From Holophagaceae bacterium UBA692 (GTDB lineage Bacteria > Acidobacteriota > Holophagae > Holophagales > Holophagaceae): a stretch of DNA of 32,302 bases. The DNA lies in contig DBMS01000019.1 of assembly GCA_002297665.1 (NCBI GenBank), forward strand, positions 1-32,302, in the 5' to 3' direction. Numbering within the stretch: the stretch's first letter is position 1; each line of letters starts with the position of its first letter. The notes under the pieces were generated by a model. The model was given only the letters and a program-made list of their open reading frames with translations, did not search any database and was not told where the DNA came from. Position numbers and translations under genes: made by a program. Below, in pieces: positions 8,592-14,325 of the stretch.

Positions 8592-9208
8592 GACCGCACC
8601 TCCCGGGCCACGCCGCGCATCAGGCACTCCATGGCCCGGGCCACGGTGGCCCCGGCCTCCTCCCTGGGTTCGCGTCCGTGGGCGAAGTGCAGGGAGGCCT
8701 GGATCACCTCCATGGCCAGCTGGGTGAGGAACTCCGGATCCAGGGGCCGCAGGAGCCCCTGGTCCAGGGCCTCCTGCACCAGGTCCTTGAGGCGGGCCCG
8801 CTCCGCGCGGTAGATCTTCCCCAGGCTGGGCATGAACCGGGAGTCGAAGCCCCAGTCGAACTGCACCCGGTCCCGCACGAAGGTGGGCAGGGAGAAGGGC
8901 CGGTCCTGGAAGGACTCGGCGTACACCTGGGCCAGCGCCTCGATGCGGTCCAGGGGCGAGCCCCCGCGCCCGGCGAGGGCCGCGTCCGCGCGCCGGTGGA
9001 AGGCCTCGGCCCGCTGCTGCACCACCTGCTCGTACAGGTCCTGCTTGGAGGTGAAGTGCTCGTAGAGGCCCTGCATGCCGATCTCCGCCTCCGCGGCGAC
9101 CTCCTGCATGGTGGCCTCGTCGAAGGGCCTGCGCCCGAAGACCCGGCCCGCGGCCTCCAGGAGCAGCTCCCGGCGCTGGTGGCGTTCCTTTTCCCGGCGT
9201 GCGTTCAT
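8588..9208 (-). CDS. TetR-family transcriptional repressor of the efflux operon
   Basis: DNA-binding regulator of 206 residues. The N-terminal TetR helix-turn-helix is clear (about 10-60): RRELLLEAAGRVFGRRPFDEATMQEVAAEAEIG followed by GLYEHFTSKQDLYEQVV, where GLYEHFTSK is the family's usual recognition-helix end. The C-terminal part is helical and specific to its ligand, with some similarity in style to AcrR-like regulators. It is the first gene of the operon and its stop overlaps the TolC-like start (ATGA), so it probably represses itself and the pump. A GAGG seven bases before the ATG serves as ribosome site. A dyad 18 bp upstream is the likely operator. The ligand is unknown. Confidence 0.92.
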   Translation of the reverse strand: MNARREKERHQRRELLLEAAGRVFGRRPFDEATMQEVAAEAEIGMQGLYEHFTSKQDLYEQVVQQRAEAFHRRADAALAGRGGSPLDRIEALAQVYAESFQDRPFSLPTFVRDRVQFDWGFDSRFMPSLGKIYRAERARLKDLVQEALDQGLLRPLDPEFLTQLAMEVIQASLHFAHGREPREEAGATVARAMECLMRGVAREVRS

Positions 9209-9226
9209 GACGGAACCTCGAATCTG

Positions 9227-9255
9227 AATTTAGAATATGGATTCTGAATTCTCAA
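9227..9255 (-). promoter_or_regulatory. Promoter with overlapping operator dyad for the tetR-efflux operon
   Basis: Read on the - strand: TTGAGA (9255-9250), 17-bp spacer, TAAATT (9232-9227), a fair sigma70-type promoter (5/6 and 4/6 matches). A 24-bp dyad, AATTTAGAAT-ATGG-ATTCTGAATT (9227-9250), with 9 of 10 arm positions matching, fills the spacer and the -10 box. A TetR dimer bound there would block polymerase. The start ATG at 9208 follows 18 bp later with a GAGG ribosome site. The dyad is seen directly; its use as operator is inferred. Confidence 0.55.
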
Positions 9256-9315
9256 GAGGGAAATCATCCGGGTGAGTTCATGTCGGTTTTCGATTGTAAT
9301 TAGGCGACTTAGGAA

Positions 9316-9361
9316 TCAACGTCGCATCTGTGGCATCGCGATGTCACAGATGCAACGTTGA
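9316..9361. repeat. 46-bp near-perfect palindrome
   Basis: An inverted repeat centred at 9338/9339 with 21 of 23 base pairs matching. The arms start TCAACGT and end ACGTTGA, with GCATCTGTG/CACAGATGC inside and a self-complementary ATCGCGAT core. It lies 37 bp past the stop of the decarboxylase gene (9399) and about 60 bp upstream of the efflux promoter. On the - strand it could act as a terminator or 3'-end stabiliser for the degradation operon, but no T-run follows. Its length also suits a protein-binding dyad or cruciform. Confidence 0.9.
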
Positions 9362-9398
9362 CTGACCGCAACCTGAAACCGTGCCCATGGGCCCGGCT

Positions 9399-10781
9399 TC
9401 AGGCGAAGAGGTCCTCGTACCGGTCCCGGCGCGTCATGACCGTCACGTCGCCGTTCCCGTGGGCCAGGAGCCGCGGCGGCCTCGGATAGGCGTTGGCGTT
9501 GCTCGCCATGAAGTGGGAGGTATAGGCGCCGGTGTCGCGGATGAGGAGCGTGTCGCCGCGTTCGGGCCGCCGCCTCAGGCGGGTCTGGAACCTGGCCAGG
9601 AGGTCGCCCGAGAAGCAGAGGTTGCCGGCCACGAAGGTCTCGAAGGGCTCGGGGTCGTCGGGGCCCCCGAGCACGTCCCAGCGGTTGGGGAGGCCCTCCA
9701 GCATGGAGTCGGCGTGGTTCAGGACGCCCATCTCCACGGTGACCAGGTTCCGGGAACCGGCGGCCTTGCGCACGTGGGCGACGCGGCAGAGGGTGACGCC
9801 GGCGTCTTCGGCGATGGCCCGGCCGGGCTCCACCAGGAGTTCCGGGCTGTCCAGGGAGGCCAGGGCCTCCAGGGTGCCCATCGTCCCGCCGTCCACGGTC
9901 ACGTCGCCCTTCAGGACGGCCTCGAGCATCCGCTCCTTGGGCCAGGGGCTGTGGTAAGCCTCGCCGTGCCAGGCGCCGTCGGCGTCCAGGCCGGCCATGG
10001 CCAGGTTCCAGCAGAAGCCGTCCCGGGCGGCGGTGCGCCGGCGCAGTTCGTCCCAGGCCGCCTCGTCCAGGTAGTTCACGGGAAAGCCCCCGCCCAGGTT
10101 CAGGATGGGGCAGGCGCCGGTGCGCCGCCGCAGGTCCCGGCCCAGCTCCACCATGCGGCCCAGCACGGCCAGGTAGGGTTCGGGCCGGGTGATCTGGGAG
10201 CCGATGTGGGTGTGGAAGCCCAGGAAGCGCACCGAGGGGTAGCTCGCCAGGTTCTCCAGGAGGGCCGGGACGTCCCCCGCGGGGATGCCGAACTTGGACC
10301 AGGGCCCGGCCGTGAAGATGTCGTCCCCCGTGACCCGCCCCAGGTCGAACCCGGAGAGCCTCAGGAGGACCCGCGCGCGCCGGCCCATGGCCCGGGCCGC
10401 GGCCTCCACCAGGGCCAGCTCCTCGGCGGAGTCGGCCACGATGAGCATGCGGGAGCCGATGGCCTCGCGGATGAGGTCGTCCTCCTTGCAGTTGCCGTTG
10501 AGGTCAAGGGTGCGCGGGTCCATGCCGGCCTGCAGGGCCATGCGGGTCTCGAAGGGGGAGGCCACGTCCGCCCCGGCGCCCTCGGCGCGGATGGCGGCGA
10601 GCAGGACGGGATGGGCGGAGGCCTTCACCGCGTACCGAACCCCGCCCCGGGGGTAGAGGTCCCGGAAGACCTGCGCGAAGGCCCGCACGTTCTCGCGGAT
10701 CCGGGGCAGCCAGGTGAGGTGGAGGGGCAGGCCGAATTCGGCGATCCAGTCCCCGGCGGGCCGGCCCAGCAGTTCCGTCAC
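9399..10781 (-). CDS. Fold-type III PLP-dependent decarboxylase (LysA/arginine/ornithine decarboxylase family)
   Basis: PLP enzyme of 460 residues with the alanine-racemase-like barrel of Orn/DAP/Arg decarboxylases. Seen: PLP lysine K53 in YAVKASAHP; HTHIGSQ (H190/H192); glycine loop LNLGGGFPVNY (about 228-237); EPGRAI (E318); C389 in GNLCFSGD, the catalytic Cys segment; and DTGAYTSHFMASNANAYPRP near the C-terminus. About 60 residues between the glycine loop and EPGR are not obvious in the standard diaminopimelate decarboxylase layout. The GTG start at 10781 overlaps the isoaspartyl dipeptidase stop (GTGA) and has AAGGGA upstream. As last gene of a peptide-degradation operon it likely decarboxylates a released amino acid (Arg, Lys or Orn) rather than making lysine; that substrate is inferred only. 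Confidence 0.85.
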   Translation of the reverse strand: MTELLGRPAGDWIAEFGLPLHLTWLPRIRENVRAFAQVFRDLYPRGGVRYAVKASAHPVLLAAIRAEGAGADVASPFETRMALQAGMDPRTLDLNGNCKEDDLIREAIGSRMLIVADSAEELALVEAAARAMGRRARVLLRLSGFDLGRVTGDDIFTAGPWSKFGIPAGDVPALLENLASYPSVRFLGFHTHIGSQITRPEPYLAVLGRMVELGRDLRRRTGACPILNLGGGFPVNYLDEAAWDELRRRTAARDGFCWNLAMAGLDADGAWHGEAYHSPWPKERMLEAVLKGDVTVDGGTMGTLEALASLDSPELLVEPGRAIAEDAGVTLCRVAHVRKAAGSRNLVTVEMGVLNHADSMLEGLPNRWDVLGGPDDPEPFETFVAGNLCFSGDLLARFQTRLRRRPERGDTLLIRDTGAYTSHFMASNANAYPRPPRLLAHGNGDVTVMTRRDRYEDLFA

Positions 10782-11941
10782 TCGAAGGTTCCCTTGACCA
10801 GCACCTTGCGGGCCTTCATGAGGACCCGGCCCCGGGCGATCATCGTGTGGACCGTGAGGTCCCGGGGGTCGAGGAGCACAATGTCGGCGTCCATGCCCGG
10901 GGCCAGCTGGCCCTTGCCATGGAGCTTGAAGATGCGCGCGGGGTTGGAGGTGATGACCCGCAGGGCGGTGGCCAGGGGGACGCCCTCCTTCTGCACGGCG
11001 TCGCGCACCTCGGGGAACAGGCTCGTGACCCGGCCCACGCCCACCCCCTGGATGCGGCCGTTGGCGTCGAAGTCGGGCAGGCTGCCCTGGCCGTCGGAGG
11101 TGAAGGTGATGTGCCCGGGGTCCACCCCGGCGTCCAGCATGCGCCGCAGGCCTTCGGAGGGCTTGATCTCCCCGGCCTCCACGAAGGCCGGGACGGTGGA
11201 GGTGGTGAAGTCCACGAAGCCGCCCGACAGGGCGTAGGCAGTGCCCTCCTCGAACAGCGTGGGGTTGCGGTTGATGTGGGTGGGCAGGAACTGGCGGGCC
11301 GGGATCTCGGTCTCCAGGAGCAGCCTGCGCAGGTATTCCAGGCCGCGCCGGCCGTCGCCCAGGTGGATGTTCACCACCCCGGCCTTGCCCGAGAGGATCC
11401 CGCCCCGGCGGGTCTCCCCGGCGAGCTGCGCGAAGGCCTCGAAGGTGGGCTGGGAGGAGCGGTGGTCGCTCATCGCCACCTCGCCCACGCCGAGGATCTT
11501 CTCGATGCAGAGGAGGTCCCCCTCGATGCTGCCCGTGAGGGTGCGCACCGGCACCGCGTAGTGGCCGGTGAGGGCGTAGGTGGTGATCCCCTCGGCTTCC
11601 AGTCCCTGGGCCTTGGCCAGGAGGCCGGTCATGGTCCGGGTCACGCCGTCGGTGCCCAGGCACCCGATGATGGTGGTGACCCCGCCCAGGACGGCGTCCG
11701 AGAGGACCAGCTCAGGCGTGCGGGTGGCGGGGCCGCCCTCCCCGCCGCCGCCCATGATGTGCACGTGGCCGTCGATGAAGCCGGGCACGGCGATGAGGTT
11801 CCGGGCGTCGATGACGTCGCAGTAGCGCCTGGGGATCCGGATGTCGGGATGCATGCGCAGGATCTTCCCGCCGCCGGCGAGCAGGTCGCACCGGCCTTCG
11901 GGGGAAGGGGAATGGATTTCGGCGTTCTTGATGAGGAGCAT
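10778..11941 (-). CDS. iadA: Isoaspartyl dipeptidase
   Basis: Zinc amidohydrolase (387 residues) that cleaves beta-aspartyl dipeptides in the cytoplasm. It follows E. coli IadA closely along its length: GFIDGHVHIMGGGGEGGPATRTPE (H59, H61 metal ligands; E68 for the substrate amine), LTGHYAVPVRTLTGS, SDHRSS, NIHLGDG, LPTHINRNP, and FTSDGQGSLPDFD with the catalytic Asp. The C-terminal LLDPRDLTVHTMIARGRVLMKARKVLVKGTFE also matches. At the place of the carboxylated metal-bridging lysine of E. coli (Lys162), alignment by eye puts Glu154 (GVGEVAMSDHR). A GGAG seven bases before the ATG supports the start. It lies 20 bp after the M14 gene and overlaps the decarboxylase start, so it belongs to the same operon. 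Confidence 0.95.
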   Translation of the reverse strand: MLLIKNAEIHSPSPEGRCDLLAGGGKILRMHPDIRIPRRYCDVIDARNLIAVPGFIDGHVHIMGGGGEGGPATRTPELVLSDAVLGGVTTIIGCLGTDGVTRTMTGLLAKAQGLEAEGITTYALTGHYAVPVRTLTGSIEGDLLCIEKILGVGEVAMSDHRSSQPTFEAFAQLAGETRRGGILSGKAGVVNIHLGDGRRGLEYLRRLLLETEIPARQFLPTHINRNPTLFEEGTAYALSGGFVDFTTSTVPAFVEAGEIKPSEGLRRMLDAGVDPGHITFTSDGQGSLPDFDANGRIQGVGVGRVTSLFPEVRDAVQKEGVPLATALRVITSNPARIFKLHGKGQLAPGMDADIVLLDPRDLTVHTMIARGRVLMKARKVLVKGTFE

Positions 11942-11961
11942 GCGGCGACTCCAGGGTCCGG

Positions 11962-13425
11962 CTAAAGGACGCGCCAGACCGGAAGGGTACCATCGGGCAG
12001 GGCCAGGGTGCGGAAATCCTGGTAGCTATAGAGCCCGTAGAGGAGGCAGGGTTCGAGGATCCCGATGGCGCTGCGCGCCAGGGGCTGGTCCAGGGGCACC
12101 AGGAGGGACCCCTCGGGGAAGGTGCGGCCGGCGGCGGGGTCGCGGGCGACGATCTGGCGGTTCTCGTAGCGGCCGTAAAGGTCGTCGTAGCCCGCCTCCA
12201 CCCTGAGGAGCCGGCAGCGCTCGGCCTGGAGGGGGGCGGAGCCGGCCCGGGCGTACCGGATCCCGTGGCGGTCCAGGAGCGCCTTGAAGGTCTCCGCCGC
12301 CGCGGCGTCGATGACGTAGGCCCGGGGCGTGGGGACGCTCCCCTTCACCACCAGGTCGGTCATGAGGCCGGGGGAGGGGATCTCCAGCACCTTGCCGGTG
12401 GCGCGCTCCGTCACCTTCACGACGGGGTTCCCGCCGTCGAGCCTGGCCCAGAAGAAGTTCGTGGGCAGGTAGGCGGGGAGGGGCTCCCTGCGGGCGGCTT
12501 CGCACAGGGCCTCCACCTTCCGCCGGGAGGCGGCGGTGCCCAGGAGGTGCCGGTAGAGCCGGGTGTAGGCGTCGGCCCGGGCCGGCAGGTCCTGGGGCGC
12601 GCCGGGCTGGCGCCGGGTGCCCGCCTCGATGATGAAGGAGAGGATGCCCATGCTGCCCAGGCTGTTGCGGCCGTCGTCCACCTCGGTGGTGGAGGGGCGG
12701 ATCTCGTCCAGGGGCGGAAGGCCGCCCACGGTGTAGCGCGTGTAGGCGTAGCCGGCCTTCGCCATGACGGGGCGGGCGGATTCCACCCGGGCCAGGGCCT
12801 CCTTGCGAAGCGCCGCGGGGATCCAGGGCGCGTTGAGGCCGTCCATGGTGATGAGCGGCCAGCAATCCCAGCCCTTGGCGTCCCAGTCCTTGCCGTCCCG
12901 GGTGAATTCGTGGCTGTCCACGGCCAGATGGGGGAGGATGCGCCGCGCCACGGCGTGGAGGGCGCGGGTCTCGGGCTGCAGGAGACGGATGTGGTCGCGG
13001 TTCAGGTCGGCCAGGGCGCCGTTGGTGCGCCGCCCGGCCTCGGCCCCGTCGGGGTTCACCATGGGCATCAGGTAGAGGTCCACGTCCTCGGGCAGGAGCG
13101 CGGGCTTGTCGGCGATGGCCCGGATGAGGCAGAGCTGGGCGTCCTTGCCGGAAATCTCGTTGCCGTGCTGCTGGGCGTAGAAGAAGGCCTTGAACCGCGC
13201 CTTGGCGCCGCCGCGGTTCAGGCGCACAAGGCGGATGGCGCGGCCCTCGACGCTGCGGCCCTCCTCGGTGACGGTGATGAAGCCGGGCCTGGCCACCTTC
13301 TCCAGGAAGGCCTCCATGTCCGCGTAGGAGATGGTGGCTTTCAGGCGGAGGGGATCGGCGGGAATCCGCGGCTCCCCGGGAGCGGCCATGAGGGTCGAGG
13401 CGAGGAGGAACGGGAGGATGCTCAT
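11962..13425 (-). CDS. Exported M14-family zinc carboxypeptidase
   Basis: Metallopeptidase of 487 residues with an N-terminal signal peptide (MSILPFLLASTLMAA). M14 motifs: zinc ligands H87 and E90 in QQHGNE; MVNPDGAE and LADLNRDH for substrate carboxylate binding; third zinc ligand H172 in VDSHEF; catalytic Glu 267 in SFIIEAGT. The C-terminal part beyond residue 320 is an extra domain of about 165 residues with no recognised motif. It lacks clear specificity residues, so whether it removes basic, acidic or D-amino acids is open. Its ATG follows the cyanophycinase stop by one base, so it should act in the periplasm or outside on the same peptide products. Confidence 0.9.
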   Translation of the reverse strand: MSILPFLLASTLMAAPGEPRIPADPLRLKATISYADMEAFLEKVARPGFITVTEEGRSVEGRAIRLVRLNRGGAKARFKAFFYAQQHGNEISGKDAQLCLIRAIADKPALLPEDVDLYLMPMVNPDGAEAGRRTNGALADLNRDHIRLLQPETRALHAVARRILPHLAVDSHEFTRDGKDWDAKGWDCWPLITMDGLNAPWIPAALRKEALARVESARPVMAKAGYAYTRYTVGGLPPLDEIRPSTTEVDDGRNSLGSMGILSFIIEAGTRRQPGAPQDLPARADAYTRLYRHLLGTAASRRKVEALCEAARREPLPAYLPTNFFWARLDGGNPVVKVTERATGKVLEIPSPGLMTDLVVKGSVPTPRAYVIDAAAAETFKALLDRHGIRYARAGSAPLQAERCRLLRVEAGYDDLYGRYENRQIVARDPAAGRTFPEGSLLVPLDQPLARSAIGILEPCLLYGLYSYQDFRTLALPDGTLPVWRVL

Positions 13426-13426
13426 G

Positions 13427-14248
13427 TCAGGGCTTCACCTTCCGGGTGGCCAGGTCGATGGTGCCGCCCTTGCGGAGGTAGTGGAGCGTCAGGCCCGTGA
13501 ATCCGCCGTTCTTCAGGTGCATGCCCCGGGAGTCGAAGACCAGGACGCCGCTGGCGCCCTGCACCGTGCCCACACCGTTGCGCACCACCAGGGCGGTGGT
13601 CTCGTCCACGCCGATGGAAAGGACGCCCGGGAAGGTCATGCCGATGCTGAGCAGGCGGTTCTCGCGGCCCCGCTTGATGAAGTGCTGGTCGATGACCACG
13701 TCGGGCGGCAGGAACCCCATGCCCTCCCGGGTGACGTAGGCGTTGGGCCCCATCTCGCGCAGCTCCAGCTTGCCGAAGACGTCCTCGCCCACCAGCATGA
13801 TCTTCGACATGATGGCGGCGCCCGCGCTGGTGCCGCCCACGACGGCGCCGGCCTGGTACTTGTCCTTGATGAGCTTGTGCAGCGGCGTCCCCACGATCTT
13901 GTCACCCACCAGCGCCTGGTCCCCCCCGGAGAACCAGAACCCGGTGCACCGCGCGGCGGCCTCGAGCATGGCCGGGGCGGAGGAATCCTCGCGCTTGCGC
14001 ACGTCCAGGGGCACCAGGGTGATGCCGTGGGGGGGCAGTGTCTCGTTCCAGTCCTTGAGCTCGCCCTCGGGGTCCGAGGTGGCGGTGGGGATGATGCCGA
14101 TGACGCCGCCCCGGCCCCCGGCTCCCTTCAGGAAGGCGTCCATGATGTCGGGGGTGGTGCCGTGGCCGCCCACGATGACGAGGGTGCCCTTGGGGGGAGT
14201 TGCGGCCAGCAGGCAGGAGCAGAGGAGGAAAGCAAGGAACCGGGGCAT
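13427..14248 (-). CDS. cphB: Exported cyanophycinase-family serine peptidase (S51)
   Basis: Serine peptidase of 273 residues that in characterised members cuts cyanophycin to beta-Asp-Arg dipeptides. Family residues are all present: VIVGGHG, GFWFSGGDQ (Q111), nucleophile S141 in VVGGTSAGAAIMS, IDQHFIKRGRENRLLS (D187, H189) and SIGVDETTA (E216). The start at 14248 gives a short hydrophobic leader (MPRFLAFLLCSCLLAATPP), so it is exported, possibly as a lipoprotein since LCSC is an imperfect lipobox. AGGA lies five bases upstream. An in-frame ATG at 14305 would add 19 polar residues before the leader and is less likely. It heads the hydrolytic part of the operon, 77 bp after the TonB receptor. 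Family certain; cyanophycin as substrate is inferred. Confidence 0.9.
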   Translation of the reverse strand: MPRFLAFLLCSCLLAATPPKGTLVIVGGHGTTPDIMDAFLKGAGGRGGVIGIIPTATSDPEGELKDWNETLPPHGITLVPLDVRKREDSSAPAMLEAAARCTGFWFSGGDQALVGDKIVGTPLHKLIKDKYQAGAVVGGTSAGAAIMSKIMLVGEDVFGKLELREMGPNAYVTREGMGFLPPDVVIDQHFIKRGRENRLLSIGMTFPGVLSIGVDETTALVVRNGVGTVQGASGVLVFDSRGMHLKNGGFTGLTLHYLRKGGTIDLATRKVKP

Positions 14249-14276
14249 AGGAATCCTACGGGACAGAGCAGGAATG

Positions 14277-14294
14277 CCGGGCCCGAAGGCCCGG
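14277..14294 (-). promoter_or_regulatory. Very stable UUCG-loop hairpin between receptor and cyanophycinase genes
   Basis: On the transcribed - strand, CCGGGCC-TTCG-GGCCCGG forms a perfect 7-bp all-GC stem closed by a C(UUCG)G tetraloop. It lies 31 bp after the receptor stop and 28 bp before the cyanophycinase ATG. No T-run follows, so it is not a standard terminator. It may attenuate read-through or protect the receptor mRNA end, letting the receptor be made in larger amounts than the enzymes. Confidence 0.6.
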
Positions 14295-14325
14295 TTCTCC
14301 AGCATTGGATGGTACCGCCGTCAAA

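Noticed and set aside
9399..9957. Ordinary lysine-biosynthesis lysA
   Set aside because: The operon context is peptide degradation and the C-terminal motif differs from typical diaminopimelate decarboxylase, so the symbol is not assigned, although the activity cannot be excluded.
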